DNA of 64,000 bases from Sphingomonas trueperi (GCF_011927635.1 NZ_JAATJB010000002.1:124001-188000); one strand, 5' to 3'; positions 28,313 through 39,677 are shown, counted from the first letter of the stretch. Notes: a model not told the origin generated them from the letters alone. A program made the numbers and translations.

Positions 28313-29614
28313 ATGAACGCCACTGCTCTGTTTCCAGACCCGTACATCCTGATCCTGACGGGGTTGGGCGTGCTTATCGCGCTGGTCGCGTGGCTGCCTT
28401 TGGCGCTGCGGCGGTTGCCGTTGTCGCTTCCGATCGTCTGCATTGCCATCGGGGCGGGTATCTTCCTGCTCCCCGGCGTGACGCTGCGCCCGCTGCCCTG
28501 GCGCTATCCCGAGATCACCGAGCGCTTCACCGAGCTGATCGTGATCATCGCGCTGATGGGTGCCGGGCTGAAGATCGACCGCCTGTTCGGCGTGCGGCGC
28601 TGGGCCTGCACCTGGCGGCTGATCGGTGTAACGATGCCGCTCAGCATCCTCGCCATCGCCATGCTCGCAGGATGGGCGCTCGGCTTGCCGATCGCGATAG
28701 CGCTGCTGCTGGCGGCCAGTCTCGCGCCGACAGACCCCGTATTGGCAGCGGATGTCCAGGTGGGGCCGCCGAGGACCGGCGAGGAGGACGAGGTTCGGTT
28801 CGGGCTGACGTCGGAGGCCGGTGTCAACGACGGTGCGGCCTTCCCGTTCGTCCACTTGGCCGTCATGCTCGCTGCTGCCACCGCGTCCGGGACGCCGTGG
28901 CTCGTGGAATGGCTCACCTATCGGGTGGCCTGGGAAATCGTGGGGGGTGTGGTCGCGGGATGGCTGGTCGGCCGCGCTTTTGGTTGGGTCACCTTCCACA
29001 TCCAGGCAGAGACCAAGCTGGCGAGGACCGGGGACGGTCTGATCGCCCTGTCCGCCACCTTCGTTTCCTACGGCCTCACCGAGGCGATCCACGTCTATGG
29101 CTTCCTGGCGGTCTTCGTAACCGCGCTCACCTTCCGCCATGCCCACCGGGAGCATGATCTACATCACGAGATGCACACCATCATCGAGCAGGTGGAGCGG
29201 CTAGTGATGATGATCCTGCTGATCCTGTTCGGCGGTGCCCTGGTGAGCGGCTTGCTGGCGGCGGTGACCTGGATCGATGCCGCCGTTGCCGCAGTGATCC
29301 TGCTGGTGATCCGGCCCCTCTGCGGCTGGATCGGCCTGCTGGGATATCCCGCCGATGCGGGAGAGAAATGGACGCTGGCGTTCTTCGGGATCCGCGGAGT
29401 GGGAACGATCTACTACCTCGCATATGGCCTGAATCACATGGAGGTGGCCGATGCAGGGCGGCTTTGGGGCCTGGTCGGTCTCGTCGTATTCTTCTCGATC
29501 CTGCTGCATGGCCTGACGGTGACGCCGATCATGCGCTCGCTGGACCGATGGCATGGCCGGGATCCGGATGCCGCGGGTGCCCCACCGGGGCTGCAGGGGC
29601 CTGCGCACGACTGA
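28313..29614 (+). CDS. Na+(K+)/H+ antiporter, CPA1 (NhaP) family, inserted in the spc operon
   Basis: 433 residues with 11-12 hydrophobic segments. Family features: GIFLLPG early, TELIVIIALMGAGLKIDR, the ion-binding LAPTDPVLAADVQVG (Asp in TM5 region), and SEAGVNDGAAFPFVHLAV (the ND pair of CPA1 proteins); later FGIRGVGTIYYLAYGL. An inner-membrane cation/proton exchanger for pH or salt homeostasis. The ATG at 28313 gives a normal N terminus (MNATALFPDPYILILTGLGV), although it lacks a clear SD; the frame is open further upstream. It sits between rpmD and rplO, where no gene is expected. Confidence 0.93.
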   Translation: MNATALFPDPYILILTGLGVLIALVAWLPLALRRLPLSLPIVCIAIGAGIFLLPGVTLRPLPWRYPEITERFTELIVIIALMGAGLKIDRLFGVRRWACTWRLIGVTMPLSILAIAMLAGWALGLPIAIALLLAASLAPTDPVLAADVQVGPPRTGEEDEVRFGLTSEAGVNDGAAFPFVHLAVMLAAATASGTPWLVEWLTYRVAWEIVGGVVAGWLVGRAFGWVTFHIQAETKLARTGDGLIALSATFVSYGLTEAIHVYGFLAVFVTALTFRHAHREHDLHHEMHTIIEQVERLVMMILLILFGGALVSGLLAAVTWIDAAVAAVILLVIRPLCGWIGLLGYPADAGEKWTLAFFGIRGVGTIYYLAYGLNHMEVADAGRLWGLVGLVVFFSILLHGLTVTPIMRSLDRWHGRDPDAAGAPPGLQGPAHD

Positions 29615-29672
29615 TCGGCTGAAGCCCGTGCCCCGATCGATGCGAACCGGCTCCGCAAGGGTCAAACAAGAG

Positions 29673-29701
29673 TCGACATTCCCCCCGCTCGCCGCTATGA
29701 G
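29673..29701 (+). promoter_or_regulatory. Candidate sigma-70 promoter for rplO-secY-adk
   Basis: TCGACA, 17-bp spacer, TATGAG, located between the antiporter stop and rplO with a start codon about 50 bp downstream. The -35 has one mismatch to TTGACA and the -10 keeps TAT. A separate promoter is expected because a strong terminator lies upstream of the antiporter gene. Confidence 0.4.
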
Positions 29702-29751
29702 CCCGCGCTTCCCATCAACGCGCGACAAAAGCGAAAGCGAGTGCACACATC

Positions 29752-30282
29752 ATGAAGCTGAACGAACTCAACGACAACCAGGGCGCCCGTCATCGCCGTA
29801 TGCGCATCGGCCGTGGTATCGGCTCGGGCAAGGGCAAGACCGGTGGCCGCGGCGTCAAGGGTCAGAAGAGCCGCGAAGGCGTCTCGATCAAGGGCTTCGA
29901 GGGCGGTCAGATGCCGCTCCACATGCGTCTGCCGAAGCGCGGCTTCAACAACATCTTCGCCAAGGACTATGCCGAGGTGAACCTGGGCGAGATCCAGAAG
30001 GCCGTCGATTCGGGCAAGCTGACCGGCACCGACATCGATCACGCCGCGCTGAAGGCCGCCGGCCTGGCCCGTGGCGGCAAGGACGGCGTCCGCCTGCTCG
30101 GCAAGGGTTCGCTCACCGCGAAGCTGAACTTCACCGTCGCCGGCGTTTCCGCCGGTGCGCGTGAGGCGGTCGAGAAGGCCGGTGGCTCGGTCACCGTGCC
30201 GGAGATCGTTCCGGCTGCCGAGAAGCACAAGGCGAAGCACCGCACGGCCCAGGCCGCTGCCAAGGCCGCCAAGCAGGGCTGA
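29752..30282 (+). CDS. rplO: 50S ribosomal protein L15
   Basis: 176 residues beginning [20 protein letters not shown], with [20 protein letters not shown] and [17 protein letters not shown]-terminal Lys/Ala tail of about 25 residues exceeds the E. coli protein (144). It is followed by a hairpin and a copy of the 96-bp repeat before secY. Confidence 0.98.
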   Translation: MKLNELNDNQGARHRRMRIGRGIGSGKGKTGGRGVKGQKSREGVSIKGFEGGQMPLHMRLPKRGFNNIFAKDYAEVNLGEIQKAVDSGKLTGTDIDHAALKAAGLARGGKDGVRLLGKGSLTAKLNFTVAGVSAGAREAVEKAGGSVTVPEIVPAAEKHKAKHRTAQAAAKAAKQG

Positions 30283-30290
30283 CGACATGC

Positions 30291-30319
30291 GAAGGCGGGG
30301 CTCCCAAGGCTCCGCCTTC
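30291..30319 (+). terminator. Hairpin after rplO
   Basis: GAAGGCGGGGC-TCCCAAG-GCTCCGCCTTC, an 11-bp stem with one wobble, followed by CTTCG rather than a T-run. Possible weak terminator or processing site; if it terminates, secY would need its own promoter. Confidence 0.4.
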
Positions 30320-30369
30320 CTTCGTGCTGGGCTGGTGCGCGTCGCTGAAGACGCCGCTTCCCTCGTTTC

Positions 30370-30465
30370 CGTCATCCCGGCGAAAGCCGGGATCCATTCG
30401 CCGCTCCGTTGCGGCAAGCGCCGATACGGTGGCCCCAATGGATTCCGGCTTTCGCCGGAATGACG
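30370..30465. repeat. 96-bp palindromic intergenic repeat, copy B
   Basis: Begins CGTCATCCCGGCGAAAGCCGG and ends with the complementary arm (TTCCGGCTTTCGCCGGAATGACG). It lies between rplO and secY, inside what should be one transcript, and could fold into a long hairpin in the mRNA. Confidence 0.9.
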
Positions 30466-30601
30466 AAGGATGGGGCGAAGGTCGGTGCAGGTGCCGGTTC
30501 CCTTCCGCGCCCGCAGCCATTAGACAAGCCGCGCACAACCCCTATATGCGACTCCGCAGGGCGGGGGAGCGCCCGTCACTTATCCGGGACGAAGATACGA
30601 A

Positions 30602-31966
30602 ATGGCATCCGCAGCCGACCAGCTGGCCTCCAGCATCAATCTGGCGAAGTTCAGCAAGGCCACCGACCTCAAGAAGCGCCTGTGGTTCACCCTCGGCGCG
30701 CTGATCGTCTTCCGCATGCTGAGCTATGTGCCGCTGCCGGGTATCGACCCGACCGCGCTCGGCCTGCTCGCGCAGCAGACCCAGGGCGGCGTGCTCGACT
30801 TCTTCAACAACTTCACCGGCGGCGCGCTGTCGCGCATGTCGATCGTGGCGATGGGCGTGATGCCCTACATCACCGCGTCGATCGTCGTGCAGCTTGCCTC
30901 GTCGCTGTCGCCGCAGCTGGCGGCGATCAAGAAGGAAGGCGAGAGCGGCCGCAAGCGGCTGAACCAGTACACCCGCTACGGCACCGTGCTGCTCACCGCC
31001 ATCCAGGGCTATTTCCTGGTGCAGGGCCTCGAGGCTGCCGGCGCCGCTAACGGTCTCAGCCCGGTCGTCGAACCCGGCATCGCCTTCACCATAACCGCCG
31101 TGGTCAGCCTGATCGGCGGCACCATGTTCCTGATGTGGATCGGCGAGCAGATCACCAGCCGCGGCATCGGCAACGGCATTTCGCTGATCATCATGGCCGG
31201 CATCGTCGCCCGCCTGCCGGTGACGCTGGTCCAGCTGTTCGAGAGCGGCCGTTCGGGCTCGATCGATCCGCTGCGCCTGATCTTCGTGATCGTCTGCGTC
31301 GCCGCGCTCGTGCTGTTCATCTGCTTCATGGAGCGCGCCCAGCGCCGCATCCTGATCCAGTATCCGAAGCGTCAGACCGCGCGCGGCGTCCAGGCCGAGC
31401 GCAGCCACCTGCCGCTCAAGCTCAACACCGCCGGCGTGATCCCCCCGATCTTCGCCTCGTCGCTGCTGCTGCTGCCGCTGACGATCACCCAGTTCGCCGG
31501 CCAGGCCGCGAGCGGCGACAGCTGGTGGGGCGACCTGATCGCGAACCTGAACATCTGGCTGCGCCACGGTTCGCCGATCTACATGTCGCTCTATGCGGCC
31601 GGCATCATTTTCTTCTCGTTCTTCTACACGGCGGTGGTCTTCAACCCCGAGGAGACGGCGGACAATCTGAAGCGCTATGGCGGCTTCGTCCCCGGCATCC
31701 GCCCGGGCAAGAACACCGAGCTGTATTTCGACTATGTGCTGACCCGCATCACCGTGATCGGTGCAGCCTATCTGACCATCATCTGCCTGCTGCCGGAATG
31801 GGCGTTCTCCGCGATGAGCATCCCGTTCCTGATGGGCGGCACTAGCCTTCTCATCGTCGTCAACGTAACCATGGACACGGTGACGCAGATCCAGTCGCAC
31901 CTGCTGGCCCACCAGTATGGCGACCTGATCAAGAAGGCGAAGCTCAAGGGCGGCCGCGCGCGCTGA
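30602..31966 (+). CDS. secY: Protein translocase subunit SecY
   Basis: 454 residues with ten transmembrane segments; channel subunit of the Sec translocon in the inner membrane. Signatures are PGIDPTAL near the start, MGVMPYITASIVVQL, GNGISLIIMAGI, the cytosolic loop QYPKRQTARGVQ, and FNPEETADNLKRYGGFVPGI. The gap of 319 bp upstream holds a hairpin and a repeat copy but no gene. adk follows after 30 bp. Confidence 0.98.
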   Translation: MASAADQLASSINLAKFSKATDLKKRLWFTLGALIVFRMLSYVPLPGIDPTALGLLAQQTQGGVLDFFNNFTGGALSRMSIVAMGVMPYITASIVVQLASSLSPQLAAIKKEGESGRKRLNQYTRYGTVLLTAIQGYFLVQGLEAAGAANGLSPVVEPGIAFTITAVVSLIGGTMFLMWIGEQITSRGIGNGISLIIMAGIVARLPVTLVQLFESGRSGSIDPLRLIFVIVCVAALVLFICFMERAQRRILIQYPKRQTARGVQAERSHLPLKLNTAGVIPPIFASSLLLLPLTITQFAGQAASGDSWWGDLIANLNIWLRHGSPIYMSLYAAGIIFFSFFYTAVVFNPEETADNLKRYGGFVPGIRPGKNTELYFDYVLTRITVIGAAYLTIICLLPEWAFSAMSIPFLMGGTSLLIVVNVTMDTVTQIQSHLLAHQYGDLIKKAKLKGGRAR

Positions 31967-31996
31967 TCGGCGCGGCGGCACAAGGGGAGGTACCTG

Positions 31997-32650
31997 TTGA
32001 ACATCATCCTGTTGGGTCCGCCGGGGGCCGGTAAGGGCACCCAGGCGAAGCGTCTCGAGACCGAGCGCGGCATGGTGCAGCTGTCCACGGGCGACATGCT
32101 GCGCGCCGCGGTGAAGGCGGGGACGCCCACGGGCCTGAAGGCCAAGGCAGTGATGGAGGCGGGCCAGCTCGTCTCCGACGCAATCGTCTCGGGGATCATC
32201 GGCGAGCGGCTCGACATGGCCGACACCGAGAAGGGTGCGATCTTCGACGGCTATCCGCGCACCTATGCGCAGGCCGAGTCGCTGGATGGGCTGCTCGCCG
32301 AGCGCGGCCGCAAGCTTGACTATGTGATCGAGCTGCTCGTTAACGAAGAGGCGCTGGTCGATCGCGTCGAGGGCCGCTTCACCTGTGCGAAGTGCGGCGA
32401 GGGCTATCACGACAAGTACAAGCTGCCCAAGGCGGACGGCGTGTGCGATGTGTGCGGTTCGACCGAGTTCAAGCGCCGCCCCGACGACAATGCCGAGACG
32501 GTGCGCACCCGCATGGCGGAGTACCGCGCCAAGACCGCGCCGATCCTGCCCTTCTACGAGGAGAAGGGGCTGGTCCGGCGAGTCGACGGCATGGCCGATA
32601 TCGACGAAGTGACGCGGCAGATCGCCGCGGTGCTCGACGGGCAGGGATAA
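31997..32650 (+). CDS. adk: Adenylate kinase (zinc-lid type)
   Basis: 217 residues; converts ATP + AMP to 2 ADP. P-loop GPPGAGKGT at 7-15, and a long LID domain carrying four cysteines (130, 133, 150, 153) that form a structural zinc site. The start is TTG at 31997, supported by AGGGGAGG upstream and by the conserved N terminus MNIILLGPPG. It ends at a strong terminator. Confidence 0.97.
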   Translation: MNIILLGPPGAGKGTQAKRLETERGMVQLSTGDMLRAAVKAGTPTGLKAKAVMEAGQLVSDAIVSGIIGERLDMADTEKGAIFDGYPRTYAQAESLDGLLAERGRKLDYVIELLVNEEALVDRVEGRFTCAKCGEGYHDKYKLPKADGVCDVCGSTEFKRRPDDNAETVRTRMAEYRAKTAPILPFYEEKGLVRRVDGMADIDEVTRQIAAVLDGQG

Positions 32651-32654
32651 AGAC

Positions 32655-32681
32655 AAGGGCGGGGGAAACCCCGCCCTTTTT
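32655..32681 (+). terminator. Intrinsic terminator after adk
   Basis: GGGCGGGG-GAAA-CCCCGCCC preceded by AA and followed by TTTTT: a perfect 8-bp stem. It closes the rplO-secY-adk unit. Confidence 0.93.
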
Positions 32682-32766
32682 GATTCGTGGGGGCGCTTAG
32701 TCGGCTCCCGGCCCAGAACGCGACATTGATCGAGCGGGTCTCTTCGTCGTACATTCAACCTCCGCG

Positions 32767-33030
32767 ATGCAGAAAGAAACGATGCCGCTCTACACGTACG
32801 TCATGTCTTATGATGGCAGAACGAAGGTGTTTCAGGACAGAAGCAGCAACTATACCGGCTTCTTACTCGCACCGATTTCTTCCTCATTTCCCGAATTGAA
32901 GCCCGCCTTTGGCGATCTCGTGAGAATGACACCCAAGCCTGTGCCGGGTGTTGCAAAGGCTTGGGGTTGCACCTTGGACATCTCAGGCAAGCCGTTCAAT
33001 CTCCACGTCGTGGAAACACGCGAGAAGTAG
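32767..33030 (+). CDS. Small protein of unknown function
   Basis: 87 residues (82 if it starts at the second ATG, 32782). It begins MQKETMPLYTYVMSYDGRTK and contains VFQDRSSNYTGFLLAPI, FPELKPAFGDLVRM and AWGCTLDISGKPFNLHVVET. No signal peptide or membrane segment. Base composition is clearly less GC-rich than the ribosomal genes around it, suggesting later acquisition. It is flanked by the adk terminator and a repeat copy. Family not recognised. Confidence 0.6.
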   Translation: MQKETMPLYTYVMSYDGRTKVFQDRSSNYTGFLLAPISSSFPELKPAFGDLVRMTPKPVPGVAKAWGCTLDISGKPFNLHVVETREK

Positions 33031-33063
33031 GCTCGTAACGTCCGCTTCCCACCCAAAAATCGC

Positions 33064-33158
33064 CGTCATCCCGGCGAAAGCCGGGATCCATTCGCCGCTC
33101 CGTCGCGGCAAAAGCCGATAGCGAGGCCCCAATGGACCCCGGCTTTCGCCGGGGTGAC
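33064..33158. repeat. 96-bp palindromic intergenic repeat, copy C
   Basis: Starts CGTCATCCCGGCGAAAGCCGG and ends CCCCGGCTTTCGCCGGGGTGAC. It lies in the 449-bp gap before rpsM, upstream of the promoter candidates of the rpsM operon. Confidence 0.9.
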
Positions 33159-33317
33159 AGCGGGAGGGCTGCAATGCCACTCTTCCTAGCAACTTGTGTT
33201 AGCCCCATCCCCCTATCCGAAACGGGACGCGCTTCGCCGCCGCGCCCCTCACCGCGCTTGGCGCGCCGGGAACCTTGCTATATAAGGAGGGTTCAGCATT
33301 TTCCGGCTCCGCGGCGC

Positions 33318-33346
33318 TTGACAGTTCGCCTGCGGCCCCGTATCTC
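33318..33346 (+). promoter_or_regulatory. Candidate sigma-70 promoter of the rpsM-rpsK-rpoA-rplQ operon
   Basis: TTGACA, 17-bp spacer, TATCTC. The -35 is perfect. A second candidate, TTGGCG-N17-TATAAG, lies at 33258-33286 with a GGAAC overlapping. The rest of the gap (33159-33479) shows no gene; the leader to rpsM would be about 125 nt. Confidence 0.5.
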
Positions 33347-33479
33347 GCCCAACTTCCGGAACAGTAGATTACGGCGGCGCTCCATCGCGTGCGTCGTGCC
33401 GCTGCATTTCGGAAGGCAACGCTACGAGATGGGGCGCCGCTGCCATGCAGTGCCTCGTGGAGCTGGGAGAATATATTTC

Positions 33480-33848
33480 ATGGCACGTATTGCGGGTGTT
33501 AACATCCCGACCAACAAGCGCGTCGTCATCGCGCTGCAGTATATCCACGGCATCGGCCCCGCAAAGGCCAAGGAACTCACCACGCAGCTCGGCATCGCGC
33601 CGGAGCGCCGCGTGCAGGACCTGAGCGACCAGGAAGTGCTGCAGATCCGCGAAGCGATCGACGCCGGCTACACCGTGGAAGGTGATCTTCGTCGCCAGGT
33701 GGCGATGAACATCAAGCGCCTGATGGACCTGGCCTGCTATCGCGGCCTGCGTCACCGCAAGGGCCTGCCGGTCCGCGGCCAGCGCACGCACACCAATGCG
33801 CGCACCCGCAAGGGCAAGGCCAAGCCGATCGCCGGCAAGAAGAAGTAA
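33480..33848 (+). CDS. rpsM: 30S ribosomal protein S13
   Basis: 122 residues beginning [20 protein letters not shown] and ending in a basic tail with [20 protein letters not shown]. It contacts the P-site tRNA and S19 in the 30S head. The frame is open far upstream but only this start gives the conserved N terminus; GGGAGAA precedes it. Confidence 0.98.
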   Translation: MARIAGVNIPTNKRVVIALQYIHGIGPAKAKELTTQLGIAPERRVQDLSDQEVLQIREAIDAGYTVEGDLRRQVAMNIKRLMDLACYRGLRHRKGLPVRGQRTHTNARTRKGKAKPIAGKKK

Positions 33849-33927
33849 GCAGCGCTCCCCAGCGCGCACTTCTTCCCCCGAGGCCTCGCGCCTCCAGGCA
33901 CCAAGCTTCTAGGTCAGGAAATTCCAA

Positions 33928-34317
33928 ATGGCACGTGAACCGCAGCGTATTCGCCGTCGCGAACGCAAGAACATCACCGCCGGCGTCGCGCATGTGAACG
34001 CCAGCTTCAACAACACCATGATCACCATCACCGACGCGCAGGGCAACGCGATCAGCTGGTCGTCGGCGGGCATGATGGGCTTCAAGGGCTCGCGCAAGTC
34101 GACCCCGTATGCCGCGCAGGTCGCCGCCGAAGACGCCGGCCGCAAGGCCGCCGAGCACGGCGTTCGCACCCTCGAGGTCGAAGTCAAGGGTCCGGGTTCG
34201 GGCCGTGAGTCGGCGCTGCGCGCGCTGCAGGCGGTCGGCTTCCAGATCACCTCGATCCGCGACGTGACGGCGATCCCCCATAACGGCGTGCGGCCGTCGA
34301 AGCGTCGCCGCGTCTAA
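33928..34317 (+). CDS. rpsK: 30S ribosomal protein S11
   Basis: 129 residues with [20 protein letters not shown] and [20 protein letters not shown], ending [11 protein letters not shown]. Platform protein of the 30S subunit, near the E-site mRNA. Confidence 0.98.
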   Translation: MAREPQRIRRRERKNITAGVAHVNASFNNTMITITDAQGNAISWSSAGMMGFKGSRKSTPYAAQVAAEDAGRKAAEHGVRTLEVEVKGPGSGRESALRALQAVGFQITSIRDVTAIPHNGVRPSKRRRV

Positions 34318-34375
34318 ACGTCCTGCTTGCACCGCGGGCCCTGAGGCGGGTCTCGCGGTCTTGCAGTAAATACCT

Positions 34376-34399
34376 GGCGGGGAATGCCTCTTCCCCGCC
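34376..34399 (+). other. Hairpin just upstream of rpoA
   Basis: GGCGGGGAA-TGCCTC-TTCCCCGCC, a perfect 9-bp stem ending 17 bp before the rpoA GTG and next to its GAGGAAA ribosome binding site. It could tune rpoA translation relative to the ribosomal proteins. Confidence 0.45.
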
Positions 34400-34416
34400 C
34401 AACATGAGGAAAGCCC

Positions 34417-35484
34417 GTGTCGGTCAACGCTAAGAACTGGCAGGAACTCAAGAAGCCCAACGGCCTCGAGAAGAAGCCCGGTGGCGATCCCAAGCGGAAG
34501 TCGACGTTCGTCGCCGAGCCGCTGGAGCGGGGCTTCGGCCTCACCCTCGGCAACGCGCTGCGCCGCGTGCTGCTGTCGTCGCTGCAGGGCGCGGCAGTCA
34601 CCTCGATCAAGATCGAGAACGTGCTGCACGAATTCTCGTCGCTCGCCGGCGTGCGCGAGGACGTGACCGACATCGTCCTCAATGTGAAGCAGATCGCGCT
34701 CAAGATGCAGGGCGAAGGCCCGAAGCGTCTGCAGCTGTCGGCCACCGGCCCGGCGGAAGTGAAGGCGGGCGACATCGCGGTTTCGGGCGACATCGAAGTG
34801 ATGAACCCCGAGCTGGTGATCTGCCATCTCGACGACGGCGCGACCCTGAACATGGAACTGACCGCGGACGTGGGTAAGGGCTATGTGCCCGCTACCGCGA
34901 ACCGCCCGGCGGATGCGCCGATCGGCCTGATCCCGGTCGATGCGCTGTTCAGCCCGGTGCGCCAGGTGTCCTACAAGGTCGAGAACACCCGCGTCGGCCA
35001 GGAGCTCGATTACGACAAGCTCACGCTGACCGTCGAGACTGACGGCACGGTGACCCCGGAGGACTCGCTGGCCTACGCCGCGCGGATCCTGCAGGACCAG
35101 CTGGCGCTGTTCGTCCACTTCGACGACTCGTCGATCACCCGGGCGGCCCCGGTCGGCATGGCGCCGGCAGCGGCTCCGGCGGAAGGTGGCGCAGGCGATG
35201 CCGCGCAGATCAACCGCTACCTGCTCAAGAAGGTCGACGAGCTCGAGCTTTCGGTGCGCTCGGCCAACTGCCTCAAGAACGACAACATCATCTATATCGG
35301 CGATCTGGTCCAGAAGACCGAAGCCGAGATGCTGCGCACGCCGAACTTCGGCCGCAAGTCGCTCAACGAGATCAAGGAAGTCCTCTCCAGCATGGGCTTG
35401 CGCCTCGGCATGGAAATCCCGGGCTGGCCGCCCGAGAACATCGAGGAAATGGCCAAGAAGCTCGAGCAGGAGATCATGGGCTGA
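34417..35484 (+). CDS. rpoA: DNA-directed RNA polymerase subunit alpha
   Basis: 355 residues with a GTG start. N-terminal dimerisation domain with [20 protein letters not shown], linker around residues 245-265 (Ala/Gly-rich), and C-terminal domain with [20 protein letters not shown] and [17 protein letters not shown], which binds UP elements and activators. Confidence 0.98.
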   Translation: MSVNAKNWQELKKPNGLEKKPGGDPKRKSTFVAEPLERGFGLTLGNALRRVLLSSLQGAAVTSIKIENVLHEFSSLAGVREDVTDIVLNVKQIALKMQGEGPKRLQLSATGPAEVKAGDIAVSGDIEVMNPELVICHLDDGATLNMELTADVGKGYVPATANRPADAPIGLIPVDALFSPVRQVSYKVENTRVGQELDYDKLTLTVETDGTVTPEDSLAYAARILQDQLALFVHFDDSSITRAAPVGMAPAAAPAEGGAGDAAQINRYLLKKVDELELSVRSANCLKNDNIIYIGDLVQKTEAEMLRTPNFGRKSLNEIKEVLSSMGLRLGMEIPGWPPENIEEMAKKLEQEIMG

Positions 35485-35490
35485 GCCGCA

Positions 35491-35514
35491 CGCGGGTAGC
35501 GCGAGCTACCCGCG
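35491..35514. other. Perfect hairpin between rpoA and rplQ
   Basis: CGCGGGTAGC-GCGA-GCTACCCGCG, a 10-bp perfect stem 7 bp after the rpoA stop, with no T-run. The remaining 190 bp to rplQ shows no gene. Possible processing or stability element. Confidence 0.5.
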
Positions 35515-35705
35515 AGACGGCGATAGCCCGGCCGGCGAGCCGGTAACGGCTCGACCGACGACGCGGCTTCGCCGCGTCGGGCCGGCACAGGAAGTTCGGC
35601 GCAAGCCTCGACTTCCTACACTTAGGGTTTTGGGCGGTGGCCCTTCTCGCACCGCCTGGTCTGGGGTTCCGTCGAACGGCCCCTTAACGAACGAAGGAAA
35701 GAACC

Positions 35706-36128
35706 ATGCGCCATCGCGTCGGCGGCCGTAAGCTTCAGCGTACCTCGGCCCACCGTATTGCCCTGTTCCGCAACATGAGCGCCGCGCTCATCAAGCACGA
35801 GCAGATCACCACCACCGTCGCCAAGGCGAAGGAACTGCGCCCGTACGTCGAGAAGCTGATCACCCTCGCCAAGAAGGGTGGCCTGTCCAACCGTCGTCTG
35901 GCCCATGCGCGCCTGATGGACGACGCCCAGCTGGTGAAGCTGTTCGACGTGCTGGCAGCGCGCTACGCCGATCGCAACGGCGGCTACACCCGCATTATCA
36001 AGGCCGGCATCCGCGCCTCGGACGCGTCGCCGATGGCGATCATCGAGTTCGTCGACCGCGACGTCTCGGCCAAGGGTCAGGATTCGGGTCCGGTGCTGTC
36101 GGACGAGGAGTTCGACGACGCCGCCTGA
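35706..36128 (+). CDS. rplQ: 50S ribosomal protein L17
   Basis: 140 residues beginning [20 protein letters not shown], with [20 protein letters not shown], and an acidic tail. Last gene of the alpha operon; a strong terminator follows. Confidence 0.98.
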   Translation: MRHRVGGRKLQRTSAHRIALFRNMSAALIKHEQITTTVAKAKELRPYVEKLITLAKKGGLSNRRLAHARLMDDAQLVKLFDVLAARYADRNGGYTRIIKAGIRASDASPMAIIEFVDRDVSAKGQDSGPVLSDEEFDDAA

Positions 36129-36156
36129 TCGGCGCTTCGTTGGGAACGAACCGGGG

Positions 36157-36190
36157 AAGGGCGGTCGCGATGCGGCCGCCCTTTTCTTTT
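36157..36190 (+). terminator. Intrinsic terminator after rplQ
   Basis: AA-GGGCGGTCGC-GAT-GCGGCCGCCC-TTTTCTTTT: a 10-bp stem with one wobble and a T-rich tail. End of the ribosomal superoperon. Confidence 0.92.
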
Positions 36191-36309
36191 GGGCAGGTTT
36201 TCTTACCGCCACCCAAGTTTCGTTTCGCTTGCAATCCATCGCACGCTCCCCATCTCCGCGCCCGAACAACAGGGTGCGCCGCCGCGTCTGGCGGCGCTGG
36301 AGAACTACC

Positions 36310-36438
36310 ATGTCTCGCAAGTCCAACCGGGTGCGCAGGTCCGCGCCCATCGATGTCGGCGCGTGGATCGCCGCGCTGCTGGCGCTGTCGCCGCTTGCCG
36401 CCTTTGCCTGGGCGATCGAGCTTACCGGCTTTGCTTGA
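36310..36438 (+). CDS. Small single-span membrane protein, unknown
   Basis: 42 residues: a basic cytoplasmic start (MSRKSNRVRRSAP) and one hydrophobic helix (VGAWIAALLALSPLAAFAWA), ending IELTGFA. GGAG lies 7-10 bp upstream of the ATG. Size, layout and SD support a real gene. Unknown family. Confidence 0.5.
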   Translation: MSRKSNRVRRSAPIDVGAWIAALLALSPLAAFAWAIELTGFA

Positions 36439-36488
36439 GCCGGGGCACCAGGCTGCCTAGGGTAGGCGCATTCTTTGGGAGCCCCTGA

Positions 36489-38630
<2,142 letters not shown>

Positions 38631-38646
38631 GCAGGGAAGGGCGGCC

Positions 38647-39123
38647 ATGTCCGGCGACGACGCGCGACAGGGCCGCCCCCTCACCGATGCCGAGCGCGCG
38701 CTGGCCCGCGGCATGTTCGGCGATGCGATCGACCTCGATCCGGTGCGGATTTTCCGGCGGAAATGGTTTCCCTTCCAGCCGCGGAACGTGACGATGGCGC
38801 CGCGCGGGCATCTCCACTTCCATCCGGCGGGGGAGGCCTATCGGGACTGTTTCGCCAGCGCGGGGCTGGGGCTGCAGGGGCATCTGATCCACGAGCTGGT
38901 GCATGTCTGGCAGCACCAGCAGGGCCTGAACCTGGTGCTGCGTCGGCACCCGTTCTGCCGCTACCACTACAGCATCAAGGCGGGCTGGACGCTGACGCGC
39001 TACGGCATCGAGCAGCAGGCCGAGATCGTCCGCCACGTGTTTCTGCTGCGCCAGGGTGCGACGGTGCCGGGGGCGCTGCCGTTGGCGACGCTGGAGTCGA
39101 TCCTGCCGTTCGGGACGGGGTAG
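38647..39123 (+). CDS. HExxH metalloprotease-like protein ('vgr-related', DUF4157-like)
   Basis: 158 residues with H82-E83-L-V-H86 in LIHELVHVWQHQQG, a zinc-binding motif, preceded by MAPRGHLHFHPAGEAYRDCF. This pattern matches the small sphingomonad proteins annotated as vgr-related and the DUF4157 region seen in secretion-associated proteins. No signal peptide. It starts 16 bp after the prolyl oligopeptidase stop and is probably cotranscribed. Peptidase activity is inferred from the motif only. Confidence 0.7.
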   Translation: MSGDDARQGRPLTDAERALARGMFGDAIDLDPVRIFRRKWFPFQPRNVTMAPRGHLHFHPAGEAYRDCFASAGLGLQGHLIHELVHVWQHQQGLNLVLRRHPFCRYHYSIKAGWTLTRYGIEQQAEIVRHVFLLRQGATVPGALPLATLESILPFGTG

Positions 39124-39156
39124 CCGCGGCGGGTAGCCGCGTCGAACGCTACATGC

Positions 39157-39252
39157 CGTCATCCCGGCGAAAGCCGGGATCCAGTCGCCTCTCCGCCTGA
39201 GCAAGAGCCGCGACGGAGACCCCAATGGATCCCGGCGTTCGCCGGGATGACG
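39157..39252. repeat. 96-bp palindromic intergenic repeat, copy D
   Basis: Starts CGTCATCCCGGCGAAAGCCGG and ends GGCGTTCGCCGGGATGACG. It lies between the convergent HExxH gene and the VOC gene. Confidence 0.9.
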
Positions 39253-39277
39253 ATGGTGGAGGCGGCGGCGCTTTCCG

Positions 39278-39661
39278 CTACTCCGCCGGCGGCTCCCACA
39301 GCTCGATCGGATTGCCCTCCGGATCATGGATTCGGGCGAAGCGGCCGGTCTCCGGCGTGTCCCATTCGGCCCGCGTCTCGATGGCGACGCCCGCGGCGTT
39401 GAGCTGCTCGAGCAGCCCGTCGAGGTCGATCACCCGCAGGTTGAGCATCACCTGTTTGTCACCGGCGTAGTAGGTGGTGTCCGCCTGGAACGGCTGGAAG
39501 ATGACGCCGCCGGGCTCGGGGTACCAGAACCAGGGGCTCGCCTGGCCGCTGGGATCGGTGCCGCAGCCGCCGCCGACGCCCAGCATCTCCTGGTACCAGC
39601 TCTTCAGCCCTTCCGGATCCTGTGCGCGAAAGAAAAACCCGCCCAGCCCCACTACCGGCAT
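39278..39661 (-). CDS. VOC (glyoxalase/bleomycin-resistance) family protein
   Basis: 127 residues, one VOC module with two beta-alpha-beta-beta-beta units: GLGGFFFRAQDPEGLKSWYQ early, VMLNLRVIDLDGLLEQLNAA in the middle, and the closing FARIHDPEGNPIELWEP that carries a metal-ligand Glu in active members. Substrate unknown. The start is the ATG at 39661 with a run of G upstream. Confidence 0.88.
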   Translation of the reverse strand: MPVVGLGGFFFRAQDPEGLKSWYQEMLGVGGGCGTDPSGQASPWFWYPEPGGVIFQPFQADTTYYAGDKQVMLNLRVIDLDGLLEQLNAAGVAIETRAEWDTPETGRFARIHDPEGNPIELWEPPAE

Positions 39662-39677
39662 GTTGGTCCCCCCCCGA

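Noticed and set aside
33132..33479. N-terminal extension of rpsM
   Set aside because: It would be coded partly by the repeat and by the promoter region; S13 begins at [10 protein letters not shown] in all bacteria.
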